DNA of 64,000 nucleotides from Ophioderma brevispina (GCA_023653785.1 JAMKCH010002880.1:1-64000); one strand, 5' to 3'. Shown: positions 45,411-57,512, numbered from the stretch's first letter. Program-made: numbers and translations. The notes: a model not told the origin generated them from the sequence alone.

Positions 45411-47239
45411 GAACAATACGTTTTTAACTAGGGGAATACAACGAAATTCTTACTCATTTTGTGTATTGATGGCAACAATTGGCAACTGCTGATTATATTT
45501 TAGCTTAATCCGTTTTTTTTTAATACTGATCACAATTTATAGGCCGAGTCCTAAAACTTTGAGAGCCCTAACTTCAAATGGAATGGAATTTGAATTTTTT
45601 TTGTGCCTCTTGCACCTCCTCTGTAGCCCCATACATGTACCTTTGACTGCAATTTCAAATAAAATCTATAGAGGTTGTGGGTTCCACACCTTGGTGTTTT
45701 GGCATGGAAAACAGACTTGCAAAGTAGTTCTTTCTACAGACATGATGATTAAGATTGGCATTCTAATGTTTTCTAGAAAAAAATCAAGCATTATGACAAA
45801 CTTGTACTAACGCAATATAAAAAACGAAAAGAGATACCATCAATCACATACTCATTTTCTTGTGCTCGTACTCACACGTCGGCTCAGAAGACCTTCCTAA
45901 GTACCTTTTCGGGCCTCCAATTTGTTTTATTCCTTTTCCGTGCCGCCGGGACCCTCTCATAGCAATAACATGATCATACTTCCACACAACAACCGTTCCT
46001 TGTAGATTATCGAGAGCTGCGCTAAAAGTCTAGCGGCCTCAATTTCTAACGGATAGTTTATGAACGATCAAGAAATGGTTCTCGATTGCTATGCGCCAAA
46101 TATTTTAAAGAGTATTTTCCATATTTATTACTCATCTTGAGAAATTCTTGAAACCAGCCAAAACCAACTGTTACCACTGTAGGCATTTATAACGTATGAT
46201 TGCGCGAATAGGAATTGGGTGCAACGTCCGCTAGCGGCATGATTAGAACAGCGGTGCGTAATACGAGACTACTTACATGACTACGTCACAAGCCGGTATC
46301 AGCTTTGTGTTGACAATTCGAATCGTACTTTCGTAATACTTTCGCCGCATGATTCCCTACCTCTAAAGATACATTTCTAGTAATTACAAATTTCAGTGAA
46401 TCTATCCAGTATTTTACTTATTTGTAAACTATTTGTTGGCACATTTGGTAAGAACTCGATAAAAAAAACTGCATGAGAATGGACGGTAACCGGGGAAGGT
46501 GACTGAGTCTAGGCATGGATGTATGATTTGTACCATCGTGTCTTGGCATATCGGAATTTTATGTTTGTTTTCTTTTGGACTTGAATAAAAAGGGTCTTGA
46601 TAATTTGAAATTCAGGTGCAGTACTTAACATTGATTTCGTGACGTACTGTTCATGAGTCATGACACTGTACTCTGTAGCGTAGCGTAGGCTAGATTGTGT
46701 GTATACTTGACTGTAAGTTACCTCCACGGTGACAAACTAAGAAATGGGGTCAACACGGACTTCACCAGTCCATAATATGGTTTGCGCGCAAAGGATTATG
46801 GGGGCTGACTTCCGCACTTCTGTTGCTAGTACCCAAAGAAATAAAAATTCTTTTTCAAATTCAATACATTTGAAACCATATAAAATGAAAATCAATATTT
46901 TTCTTTTATACAAAATGTAAACACCCAAATTGTTTTTTTCAAATGTTGGGTGAATGTGATTTTAGTAAAGGTCCATTTCACTATGTCTGAATATTTTTTA
47001 TGCCATTGTGTCCCTTTAAACATGTTTACACATATTTTTTGGGGGGAGGTGGTGTTTGTAAGTCTTGTTGAACATCATTATTAAAGGCATGTGTTTATAT
47101 GATTCATGTTTGTCACTGTATAGTGTTCTCTACTTGATTTTGAGAGCCTAGCACGTGCATGCACTTGCCACCATCAAACAAACTTGTGGTTTGATAGTAG
47201 AAGCGACAATGCACATTGCAAGGCCCTATTCACTACTGT
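45411..47239. other. Intergenic DNA with a CpG-richer patch
   Basis: The stretch 45,870-46,340 has clearly more CpG than its surroundings and a candidate small exon on the minus strand (45,876-45,960). I see no longer frame with a recognised domain. Confidence 0.4.
45876..45960 (-). CDS. Speculative first coding exon, 28 codons
   Basis: From ATG 45,960 the frame reads MRGSRRHGKGIKQIGG and onward for 28 codons. It ends at CCGACGT followed by GTGAGTACG, a good donor. It is basic and CpG-rich compared with the flanks. No partner exon or family was recognised, so this rests only on composition and the donor. Confidence 0.12.
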
Positions 47240-47405
47240 GCTAATATTGATGGTTAACCATTAAACCAGATTTTGTTTGTCTGTATCTTGAGAAAGAAAT
47301 GGAATTGGAAGCTGAAAAAAATGGCCTTTCATACATTGTATGATATCAAAATTGATACTACTTCCGGGTAAATCAGGGGCCCTCAAACAAGGCGATCGGA
47401 ACAAG
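47240..47405 (+). mobile_element. Partial copy of family R9
   Basis: It shares ATTGATGGTTAACCATTAAAC, ACTACTTCCGGGTAAATC and GGCGATCGGAACA with the R9 foldback at 39,994-40,568. Only one arm is present. Confidence 0.7.
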
Positions 47406-47802
47406 CTCCTCAGTATTGTTTCTGCATAATTCTGATCAAAAGAATCAATCATGATATTAAATACAAATATTTCAATAATGATATATGTGTATGCCTGCAG
47501 ATTCCCATACTTAATTAAAAGTCAGTGTACTTTAATCTATCTCACCTAGCAACCTGGTATACCTAAAGGTAGTGAGATGGTCAGACAGATTTGACTTAAT
47601 CATAACATCAAGTAGAGCTAAAATTAGAATACAAGTGGTAGATAAGTAATATCTGATGAAGGTGCACTGGACAAATTTGAAATATTGAAGTTGACCAAAA
47701 TTTGGTACATAATTACTCTATCATGCTGATAAGTGCCCAGGGTGTTTGACCAGTGATTTTGGATGCTTACCGTGTTCAAATTTTAATCAAATTCTTTCCA
47801 CA

Positions 47803-48162
47803 TTAAAGGCGCAACAAGAGATTTTGCATATTGAGTCTCCCTAAAAATTGAAAGTACTGACTTTTGCCCTGATACATGTAAAGCTTTCTATCAAAAAATA
47901 TCCCCATCTGAAAGGATTAAGCTGAGAAATGTTTCTTGGGTACAACAATTGTGAGATTTCTAATTTCGTATAGGAGCAAATACGAAATTCAGCCTATGTT
48001 TTATATTGAAATATAAGCAAATCAAAATCACCCTTTTCTCACTTTTAAGACATTTCTGTAGCCAAATACAAGGTAAGAAAGCTAATGAGTGTCTAATCTA
48101 TATGAAATTAACTATTAGGACACAATATGTTGGGTGCCTTAAAATCTCTCTTTGCACTTTAA
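47803..48162 (+). mobile_element. TTAA miniature element, family R1 (copy 3)
   Basis: It starts TTAAAGGCGCAACAAGAG, ends CTCTCTTTGCACTTTAA, and carries the full R1 interior (GGATTAAGCTGAGAAATG, CATTTCTGTAGCCAAATAC). Confidence 0.88.
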
Positions 48163-49350
48163 AATATCAAATTACATTGCTGATTCACATGTGATCAATA
48201 TGGAGCTCCCTGCAAAAGTTACACTGACTGTGACTAGTGCTCGGCTTTAAAAGAAATAGTCATTAATTCTGGTATATGTCCAAACAGCAAGGTTAAAAGT
48301 TTAGAAGTGAAAACTATACGCGGGGTTAATTCTAAGTCATAAAACAGATTTTGTGAAGTCAATTGGTCCGAGATTGGCGAGAATCGGGTACTTAGGTATC
48401 CACCCCAAAAAGTACATTGGAGTACCGAGTACATAATGGGAATAAATTTTTCAGTAAAATTTATACCCCTTTCAGAACCTGTGTTTAAATTCTAAGCATA
48501 CCCTTGAAAAGAACCAATATAAGACAAAAATCACACCTGTTAGACTGTAAGAAAAATGACACCTTCAGATATTTGTCCTGACATGTTCAGTTCATTTTCC
48601 TATTTGTATAACTGGGCCAGTCACAACTTCAGCTGAATTTGATACCCCTAGTGGACTGGAAGAGATTACTGTGTTGGGGGGGGCAACTAGGGGAAAAAAA
48701 AATTAAGGGGGGCAAAGCCCCCCATGTCCCCCTGTGGCGCAGCCACTGATACCCACAGCTAGTCTCATCCCCCCTCCCCCCCCCCCCAAAAAAAAATTAG
48801 CATGGGTACTGAACATAATCCAAGAATCCTCCATGGTGTGCACTGCTCTGCCACTCCTGTTAAAATTAATGCACCATATGAACACAATCAATGTCTGTTT
48901 TGTCAATGAAAAGAGCCAAAATGTTATTCTAAAAATGAAAGGACCTTTCAAAATTTGTAGCGCTTTCTGTTTTTATATGTTGCCCACAGCTGAAAATGCA
49001 AGCAATTTAGTTAATCAAGTTGAGTGGTCTTCTGATTTTTTTTTAATTGCAAGTTGATTTTTCACGGGTCATGGTGATTGCATAAGTAGCAGACAGTGTT
49101 TTTAACATTGTGTCTATTGATTTGAAATGATATAGACAGAAAATGACATTCAAAATGGCTAAATTATTCCATGATCTTGTCTAAATGACATAATTGAGAT
49201 GATAAACTGCTGGAGGCCATGTTTTATGGCAACTGATAAGGCAAGTACAGAGTGGGTCCAAAAAAGGTTTTACACTTTCATGTCTTTAATTTCTCAAAAG
49301 TGGGTGGACTATCCACAATTTTTTGAAGATGTTTAATAAGACAATATCGG
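48163..49350. other. Intergenic DNA, no gene recognised
   Basis: At about 48,676-48,780 lies a G/C-run repeat with GGGGGGCAAAGCCCCCC and GTGGCGCAGCCACTG, probably the end of another miniature element. Nothing coding was recognised. Confidence 0.4.
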
Positions 49351-49582
49351 TTCAACCAAGAGAATATATCAGTAGTTTCCCACAATGCATTGTATCCACT
49401 GTTGGTTTTTTGTACATGTACTGATGTGACCGTTTAGAGTGATTCATGGCCGAATTAACAGGACTGATCACCAGCTGGCATTTTAGGATGTTTCATCCTA
49501 ACGATTCACATGACTACCCGTACAAAATCTCTATTGGAAGCAATGCCTTGTGGGAAGCTACTGATATCTTCTCTTGTTCGAA
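49351..49582. mobile_element. Foldback with 42-bp arms
   Basis: 49,351-49,392 and 49,541-49,582 pair at about 36 of 42 positions (ATATCAGTAGTTTCCCACAA against TTGTGGGAAGCTACTGATAT). The loop is about 150 bp. Confidence 0.75.
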
Positions 49583-50242
49583 CCTAGTGAAAACGGCGTT
49601 GAAAACAAAGCTTTAACAACAAAATGGCATTCTTGTAGAGAACAATTCTCAAAAACCACTTTGCACACAAGTAAGTCTATGGGGTAATCCCTGATTTATC
49701 CAGTTTAGCATTTGTTGGGGCAGGCACCGAGTCGACTTGGGAATTCCCCCCCCCCCCCCGGTTGATTGATACACCCCTGATACTGCATTTATATCTGAAA
49801 ATTCTCTGCAGACCAATACCATGCAAAGTTGAGACATCCAGCAGTTCTACTGGAGCATGTTTTCTCATTTTACAAGGCAGCTGTATCTTACTTGAGATAG
49901 GTTGATAAACTTGTACATCCATTAGCACTCAAAGTTTACCTCCTAACCCTAACATGCCAAAATACCACGAAATACCACGCCACTGAGGCTAAAAAATACC
50001 TAAATAATGAGATGACGTCATCATAAGAACAAACACACATATGGGTACAAAATCGCTGCCCGGGCCAGCGACACCCTCGTGGCTTGCCCTCCTTGGTAAT
50101 GGGACTGGGAGCCCCGGGGGCCCCTGGTTCGATGTGCAATTTTCTTTAGCTTCTATCCCTTTATCCCTTCCCTTCCTCCTGGGAGATATATAGGCTAGAG
50201 ATGAGAGGAGTGTTAGGGTTATGTTAATAAAAAATAAGCTGG

Positions 50243-50322
50243 GGGGGTGATGAGATTTAACCCACAACATAGAGATTACCAGACACCAGGTCTAAGAATA
50301 CACCATTATGCCATGTGCAATC
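50243..50322 (-). repeat. tRNA-like sequence (SINE head or tRNA pseudogene), copy 1
   Basis: On the minus strand there is an A-box-like TGGCATAATGGTGTATTC and, about 35 bp later, a B-box-like GGGTTAAATCTC. The cloverleaf stems are imperfect, so I do not call a functional tRNA. It is likely a tRNA-derived SINE head. Confidence 0.45.
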
Positions 50323-50489
50323 AGAGCTAACATAAGGTAGTTCTTTTGAAATAGTAACAGTAACAAAATAAACTGCACACACACATAACATAATATAGCT
50401 GCCATTTTGAGATGAAGAAAAATATTGTGGTCCAGGAGCACTGTTTGTTGATGACATTTCAAGTTTTCACAATACCATTAATTGTGCTC

Positions 50490-50527
50490 CTAGTGCATAC
50501 TGCCCAGCACTGCACAGTATGCACTAG
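50490..50527. repeat. Perfect 13-bp hairpin
   Basis: CTAGTGCATACTG (50,490-50,502) and CAGTATGCACTAG (50,515-50,527) are exact reverse complements around a 12-base loop. Confidence 0.8.
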
Positions 50528-50689
50528 TATTTGGTACTGTGCACGCAGGAAATTTTGATCACTAACCATTCTTCAGAAGCAGGTCTCCCTTACCTCTAAG
50601 GGCAGCTATTGGTTTTTCTGAAATTTTCCCTCTAACCTGAAAAAAGTAATGACAAATTCTATAATTTTTGAAGTACATCAAGCAGGAGT

Positions 50690-50765
50690 GGGATTTGAAC
50701 TCCAAACCACTTTATCTGGGGGTTAGTTATCAAACCACAAGACCAGCAAGGAATTGGTGTGCCAG
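50690..50765 (-). repeat. tRNA-like sequence (SINE head or tRNA pseudogene), copy 2
   Basis: On the minus strand TGGTCTTGTGGTTTGATAAC fits an A box and GGAGTTCAAATCCCA fits a B box, at tRNA-like spacing. The acceptor stem is not convincing. It is related in layout, but not closely in sequence, to the copy at 50,243-50,322. Confidence 0.55.
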
Positions 50766-51661
50766 GTTTGTAATTCCAATCCTTGGTAACTTTTACGGAA
50801 TAAATCTATACTGCTATTGTTATCAGCACTCAAAGCAATAAATAGCTCCACTCTGGAACAATTGACACAACTTAAATGCCGTAGGAGCATAAGTGGTGGT
50901 CAAAATCTCATATTCTTGGTATTATCTGTCATGCAACAAAAAACAAATAATGCCATTTTTTAAGTTGGGAACCATTTTATAGTACTGATTTTTGTTTATG
51001 TAAACTTTTTGCATAATAATGATGATAATAATAATAATAACATAATTTTTAATAATTCTATTGGATATTGATAATATTGTGCTCATCTTCACTTCCCTGT
51101 TGGTTAGACTAGGCCATTATATTATGAATTTCTGATTTTCTGATATCAACTTCAACCCATCTATTTTTATTTTCAGGAAGTTGATATTGCATAATTTCTA
51201 CAGAAGTTTTTTTAATTTGCAGTTTTAACCAGGTATTTGTGGCGATTCCTTGAGATGCTGAGTCTACTTAAGGGATTATTCAACTGATTAAAGAATAAAG
51301 CTTTATAATCCCCTCAATAGTCTTCCAATACTTCAATTATGAGCCAAAAGGATAAACCTTAAGTGCCAAAACCTTTCATTTAACTGTTGGATACATATGG
51401 AGTCTAAAGAGGCCTAGTGGATTTGGAATTTTTCATTTCCTCCAACATGAATGACTTCTCTTCTTTTGAATACCTTCATGAGGAAGCTAAGTTGTCATTC
51501 CTGATTGCATATGTGCATGTGTTTGTGTCTGAGAGGTATCACATAATTTTGATGTTAACCATTCTGATGTGCTAGTAGTACCTAAGATGCACAATGTTTC
51601 AGCTACACCTACGGTATATGGCGTTTAATTATACTGGGCAAAAGTTGTTTTGTTATCTAAT
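50766..51661. other. Intergenic DNA, nothing recognised
   Basis: AT-rich sequence with a short ATA/ATG microsatellite at about 51,016-51,045. No gene was recognised. Confidence 0.4.
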
Positions 51662-51851
51662 TCACTTTGTTGTGTCGTCTGCCCTAAGGCAGGAAGACAC
51701 ATAAGGATCACTTTGTGTCGTCTGCCCTAACTCAGGAAGACACATAAGGATCACTTTGTTGTGTCGTCTGCCCTAAGGCAGGAAGACACATAGGGATCAC
51801 TTTGTTGTGTCGCCTGCCCTAAGGCAGGAAGACACATAGGGATCACTTTGT
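51662..51851 (+). repeat. Tandem array, four units of about 46 bp, each with a hairpin
   Basis: The unit is TCACTTTGTTGTGTCGTCTG followed by CCCTAAGGCAGGAAGACACATA.GGA. In each unit GTGTCgTCTGCC can pair with GGCAGgaAGACAC around CTAA. Copies differ by only a few changes (CTCAGG, GTCGCC), so the array is recent or homogenised. Confidence 0.9.
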
Positions 51852-51949
51852 CCACTGTTGTTGCAGAGACGTTTATGTCTGTTGTTGTTGAAGTCTGTTG
51901 TTGTGAAAAAGGGTTAACATTTGCCTGTAATATCCTCATACTTTGATGG

Positions 51950-52315
51950 ATTTAAACCGAACTGGGTCACGGGTGCAACATGGCATCCCTAATTTGTTGA
52001 TGAAGTCCAAAGGTCCCAGCCCATGTCACAAAGTTCATGTGAGGTCAAGTTGTAAGATGGCTGAAAATGTAAAATTGACCTCATTTGAAAAGTTCAATTG
52101 GAACCAAACTTGAGACATAGGTGCAACATGGGATCCCTCATTTGTTGATGAGATCAAAGGTCACATACCAAGGTCAAAGGTTATGTGAGGTCAAGTTGTA
52201 AGATAGGCAGAAAATGTAAAATTGACCTCATTTGAAAAGTTCAATTGGAACCAAACTTGGTTTATGGATTTTTACATGCAAGGTCACATATCAAGGTCAA
52301 AGGTCATGTTAGGCC
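51950..52315 (+). repeat. Two-copy tandem repeat of about 145 bp with AGGTCA words
   Basis: The order GGTGCAACATGG.ATCCCT, TTTGTTGATGA, CAAAGGTC, TGTGAGGTCAAGTTGTAAGA, AAAATGTAAAATTGACCTCA and AAGTTCAATTGGAACCAAAC occurs twice in succession. A third, partial copy follows. Confidence 0.8.
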
Positions 52316-52414
52316 TATCATTCACTAACCGCGGCCGATGGACCGATGTATTTTTTATTTTTCAATGACAACTAAGCATTAGCATAAATTAATCTGTATT
52401 GTAGTTGTTTACAC

Positions 52415-52768
52415 TTAAAAGGTGCAACGAGAGATTTGGGGTCACCCATATATTGCTTCATATGTAGTTATTTCATATCGATAAGACCCCAAATAGATTT
52501 CTTACCATGTCTTTGGCTACAGCCTTGAAAGTGAAAACAAAAGGCGATTTTCATTTGCTCAATTTCAATATAAAACATAGGCTGAATTTTGTATTTGCTT
52601 CTATATGAAATTAGAAATTTCACAATTTTTGTACTTAAGATATATTTCTCAGCTTAATCCTTTCACATGGGGACATTTTTGATAGAGAGCTTTACATTAG
52701 TGCAAAAATCTGAATTTTTAAATTTTTTAGGGACACCTGTTATGTGAAATCTCTCGTTGCACCTTTAA
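52415..52768 (-). mobile_element. TTAA miniature element, family R1 (copy 4, reversed)
   Basis: It is bounded by TTAAAAGGTGCAACGAGAG and CTCTCGTTGCACCTTTAA. The interior reads as the reverse complement of the R1 copies at 7,633 and 47,803. Confidence 0.88.
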
Positions 52769-52903
52769 CACTGATTTTGAATTCGCATTCAGAAAAATGA
52801 ATTGCGTATTTGCTTGATAGGCCGGAAATATACGGCATCGAGTCAGGTGTCATGTTTGGTAAACTTGAAGAAAATCGATAACGACTTTCGTTTACACTCA
52901 CAC

Positions 52904-52929
52904 AAGTCGTAATTATACAATTACGACTT
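52904..52929. repeat. 11-bp perfect hairpin within a repeated AAGTCGTAATT region
   Basis: AAGTCGTAATT (52,904-52,914) and AATTACGACTT (52,919-52,929) pair exactly around ATAC. Related words (ATCGATAACGACTTT at 52,874 and TTCGATGACGACTTT at 53,057) flank it, suggesting an old element over about 52,870-53,090. Confidence 0.6.
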
Positions 52930-53258
52930 ATTCAAATTCACCTCAAATGAATGATGATAAAATTGTCATTGAAATTTGACTTTATAAATTGTCCTAATTA
53001 GGACTGTACCCATTTACACTTATCACAAAAGTGAATTCGATTATGACCTAAGTGAATTCGATGACGACTTTTGCCCAGTGTAAATGCCCTATAAGTATGC
53101 ACAACTTACTTGCTGCATGTATCATGTGCTAAGCTTAGCGAGTCGTTTGTCGGTAATTATCAGACGCGAGTCTGTATATTGATATTGAGATGTAGCCATT
53201 TATATCATTCAATTCCCTTGTTTTTCATTGTTTGACCATCTATCAGGAACCGGCCGTA

Positions 53259-53505
53259 AGGGAGGGGTCATTATTTACGCCAGGGGAATGGAGGATTTGA
53301 GTGGGGAACCCGAAAAATTTTTGTAAGAGAGAGGGGGGGAACGTGAAATTATTCATCAACAAGAGAGAGGGGGACATGAACTTTTAAATGGGGAAATCAG
53401 CATGATCAAGGGGGGAGTGTGAATTTTTTGAACGGAAGCGAGGCGGGAATGCCGAAAAAGTTGAAATCCTCCATTCCCCCCCGGCATAAATAATGACCGC
53501 TCCCT
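53259..53505. mobile_element. Foldback miniature element, about 40-bp terminal inverted repeats
   Basis: The left end AGGGAGGGGTCATTATTTAC..GGGGAATGGAGGATTT and the right end AAATCCTCCATTCCCC..CATAAATAATGACCGCTCCCT are reverse complements with few changes. The middle is purine-rich with repeated GAGAGAGGGGG phrases. Confidence 0.85.
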
Positions 53506-55460
53506 AATAAGTAAAAACAAGGTGGTTTGCTGTAACCCGACCAACCCTAAAAAAATGCTGACTTCATTTTTTTTTATGCAAATTAACACAAATTTAAAAA
53601 ATTCTGCCAAGCGACCAAGGCAAAAGAACTACAAGTAAAATAAAAGATCTTTGCAATGTCATTGAAAAAAGCTTTAAATAGTAGCATGTTGTATTCATTT
53701 TAGCATAAAACATTGTGAAGTTCATCTAAAAAAAAAGACCAACCCACCCACCCTAATATTAACTCAGTTATGGCAAACAAACATATTTTTTTAGGCCTAA
53801 GTCCAATTCCGATGGGATTTGCAGTAAAACAAACTTAGAAAGTGAGTGGATTTGAAACTGAATTTTGATTTTGTCTGACAAATGACTAATTTGGCTTGAT
53901 AGCATCACAACAAGTGCATCCCTCATGAAATAGGTACATGTACCTCAACTCAATTCTGTTGACCCTGCAGAATAATGGTCAATTGCCCAGGAAATGTCAC
54001 TCACAGGAATGGCAAGTACATGTAAAATCACCATTTACATGATTAGTAAACTTCTATCAAATTTTAGCAAAGAAGTATCTGATGTCACTCAAATTAAAAA
54101 GTGAAGTGACAATGTCCAGTTGAACAATAGTTGTACATGCATGATTTTTTTAATTGTACACATATATGCATTTGTTAACACATTCAGCTTTTCCCAGCAA
54201 TATTTTGTACCGGCCTGATACCATAATTTTAATTCCTATATTTGTTTGTGAAATGTACTGGTAGCATGTGCTACTGCACATAAAATTTAATTAACTGTAA
54301 CTAAGTGTAACCTTACCATGCATTGCTTTATGTTGAGAGGTAACCCAAAATGTGATGGTCAGTGACACAGTGCAGGGAATTAAAAATTTCGAGATGTTTT
54401 GAGGTACTGATCTAGCCTGCTAAATTGTACACCATAAATTGAGTTCTGCGGTACTTTTCTGAAAGTTTTCTGCCAAATTCAGCAAGGTACTATGAAAGAA
54501 AATTTACCATGAATTACTGCCAATCTCAGAAAATCTTACAATGAAATGTGACTCTCAGACAACCAAAGAGAGTTTTGAAGTGTCGTTCTCGGGTTCGGGG
54601 TGATAGGCCTGTAGCCAGTTCCTTGGCTCGGGGAAAAGTGTGCGTTATTTCCCTCAAACCATGAGCAAAACTGAAACTTCTTCACTACCCAATACACAAA
54701 TCGGCATTATGACTTCTGGTTGCAGGGGTGTAACAGGGATCATTGTCAGAAGGGGCAATTTCCCGTTTTAGAGGCAGATTTTCCTGGTTGTAGGTAAAAA
54801 TATCCCATTGAGCTGGCAAAAAAGGCTGTTTTAGCATGATTTTCCAGCCTTTTTCCTCTCTCTAGGGGCAACCTGCCCCCCCCCCTTACAACATTAATCA
54901 TTCTAATTGAAGAAAAATATTTATTGCCATTAATGTACAAAGACCAAACAGCACACAAAACTCAATTACAAGGCATGGTAATGGCAGAGTTCATCACATT
55001 GGAAAACTGCACCAACCTTGTCGTGTTTTCAAGATTTTAGGACTCATGTGATCGGCGTGCTATTACCCACAATGCATCACAAATCTGTAATGCCGATTTC
55101 GCTTATTGTCTGCTCATTCACCTTGAGACTTGTCAGAGCAGTTCCATCAGCTGATGACACCTAATATTCATGCAAAAGTACTCCTAGTTGAGTAAATAAT
55201 TCAGTAGCAAAGAAGTTTCAGTTCTGCTCTGTTTTGTAAATTGTTGTTTTACATTATTTTTTTTTTTTACAATTTGAGAATTCTTTCTTCAGAGTAGTAA
55301 CAAGTAGTGGTGAGCACTGCTTTCTAAGAAAATCCAGATGATATAGACATGTTAAATTTACACAAGTTTACAATTAAAAGTTAGTTTATTGTCATGAATT
55401 CCTGTTCTTGAGTGGTGAAGAATATTCTGGAATTCCAACTTGACTGTTTTGACATCCGAT
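53506..55460. other. Intergenic DNA, no gene recognised
   Basis: The segment 54,726-54,890 begins GGGTGTAACAGGGAT and ends with GGGGCAACCTGCCCCCC, possibly another degraded miniature element. No exon was recognised. Confidence 0.4.
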
Positions 55461-56102
55461 TCAAAGGCTGACTCAGTGATTTTGAAATATAATTTTTTTG
55501 TGCAGTAATCAAAAATAGTCATCTAGAACTAAAGATAGTCAACTAAAATGCTTAAAGGGGCATTTCGTGATTCCAGCACCTTCTGTTTTATTCATAGTTC
55601 ATTAGATATCCTTGAGAAAACCTTATTCACAAAATTTCAGTGGATTCCGATCTTGCGGTTTTGAGTTATGAGCAATTGCTTGTTTCCCACGGAAACATAC
55701 AAAATTGCGCATTTATTACAGATACGGCCGAATTGCACGTAAGATTAGGTACACATGGATTACTAAGGCTAACGGTTCAGATGATATAAAAATCTCAATT
55801 TTTTTAGGTAAGCCGGGGGACGAGGTTGTGGATCACGAAATGCCCCTTTAATTCCAAAGTTAGAGATGAATCGGGAGATTTTTTCATGCAGTAAACATTT
55901 TTGCACAGTATAGCAGTGCCATAGGATACCGTGTATAACAAAAATTCTGGATCTGGAATTTTATAACTTTATAACTTCGATTTGAGCTTAGTTATTTCAC
56001 ACATTGATTAGTATATGGACAAGCATTATGTACATGCAAAAAGCATGATTTGTTTGAAAATTGAGTGCGCCCTCATCGGGAAATCTCTGAGTCGGCCTTT
56101 AA
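55461..56102 (+). mobile_element. TTAA miniature element, family R2 (copy 2), carrying R3
   Basis: The left part (55,461-55,555) starts AAAGGCTGACTCAGTGAT and contains TAGTCATCTAGAACTAAAG. The right part (55,848-56,102) ends ATCTCTGAGTCGGCCTTTAA. The two are joined in intact R2 copies (for example 57,513-57,879) at the TTAA where R3 is inserted here. Confidence 0.9.
55552..55851 (-). mobile_element. TTAA miniature element, family R3 (copy 2), nested in R2
   Basis: It is flanked by TTAA on both sides (55,552-55,555 and 55,848-55,851). The ends are AAAGGGGCATTTCGTGATTC and GATCACGAAATGCCCCTTT. This is the cleanest R3 copy and shows the target duplication directly. Confidence 0.92.
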
Positions 56103-56304
56103 GCACACACTTGACAACTCCACATTAAATTCCTCTCATTCTCAAGTGCAGATTTATTAACATCCTTGGTCAATGCAAATTTCCAGTCTAGAATGAACAT
56201 TTCTCCTTAAGCTAACTTCATATGCATGCAAGGAAGACCCTGATTTGTATTACATCCCAGTTTATGCACTAACGGTAGAAGCTTGTAGAATTCTCAAGAG
56301 ATCA

Positions 56305-56562
56305 CTTAAAGGGGCACTACCCGATCCTTAGCCTCAACCCTACCTTTCAAACCTGAGATTTTGATACCATTAGAAACCTTGTATTTTTCTCATCTCATCT
56401 GCAAAATATTTTGGCTGACTTTTCCCTCATTATCACCGGCTAAACTATAGTATGTTTACGGTATCTGGAAAATAGGTTGTAAAGTACTCCATGGGCTATT
56501 GTAATACACAATTACAGCTCACTTTAAAATGGTATGTTGGATTCAATGAAATTTTGGAATTA
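56305..56562 (+). mobile_element. Partial TTAA element beginning AAAGGGGCACTACCCGAT
   Basis: It starts CTTAAAGGGGCACTACCCGA and is interrupted or ended by an R1 element at TTAA 56,560-56,563. The matching right end is not visible, so family and extent are uncertain. Confidence 0.45.
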
Positions 56563-56895
56563 AAGGTGCAACAAGAGATTTCACAAAACAGATGTCCTTA
56601 AAAATGTGAAAATTCTGATTTTTGCACTAAGGTAAAGCTTTCTATTAAAAATATCCCCATCATGTGAAAGGATTAAGCTGAGAATTATTTCTTTTGTACA
56701 AAAATTGTGCAATAAGAGCTTACTAAATTCAGCCCAGGTGTTTTATACTGAAATTTAGCAAATAAAACTTGCCTTTTGTTTTCACTTTCAAGGCATTTTT
56801 GTAGCCAAATACAAGGTAAGAAATCTATTGGTGGTCTTATCTATATGAATCACTACATATGACACAATGTATGGACACCCCAAAATCTCTTGTTG
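56560..56895 (+). mobile_element. TTAA miniature element, family R1 (copy 5), 3' end lost
   Basis: It begins TTAAAGGTGCAACAAGAG and runs through the complete R1 interior to CAAAATCTCTTGTTG. The final GCACCTTTAA is replaced by unrelated sequence. Confidence 0.85.
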
Positions 56896-57512
56896 GTGAT
56901 GGTCTTCCTACAAAACAGAAAAATATGTTTTAATTTGGTGGGCAATTGAGTAAAAACAGTTTTCAAACAAGTATCTTAAAAAAAGCCGCCACCCCGACAA
57001 GAAAGCCTTTTTGGACAACGGGTGTTCATTTGGTGTGTAACATTTCACCACATAGCATAGGTCATAAGGAAAATTTTGACAGTTCTCACATGGAATACAA
57101 TAAAAGCATTATTAGAATATAGTTAAAGGCACAGATGACATTTGCCCTTTATACTTCTAATTTTAGCTATTAAAACAAGTCTTATTTGCTGATGATCATA
57201 ATCACATGTTAGTTATCAAACTAAGTAAAGCAGCCTTTATCAGGTCAGATATTTTAATGAAGAAAATGTAACCTAAATAAAACCTCGGCTTCCAAAAGCA
57301 TTTGATTTATTTGATTAAATAGATTTTATGTTAATGACAAATCAGTTCAAGTTAGCGATGGTCCAGATCGTTCTGCTTCAAATGCAAAATTGACATTTTG
57401 ATACTTGGGTCATTTCATGAAGTTGGAACTCGGTGTCTCACAGGACTGTTATTTCGTTAACCTCTTTGGTGCTTAATTTTACATGTATGTATAAATGGTA
57501 GCTTAATCCAAC

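Noticed and set aside
51662..51851. CRISPR-like array
   Set aside because: All of the 46-bp unit is conserved, there are no unique spacers, and the copies are head-to-tail minisatellite units.
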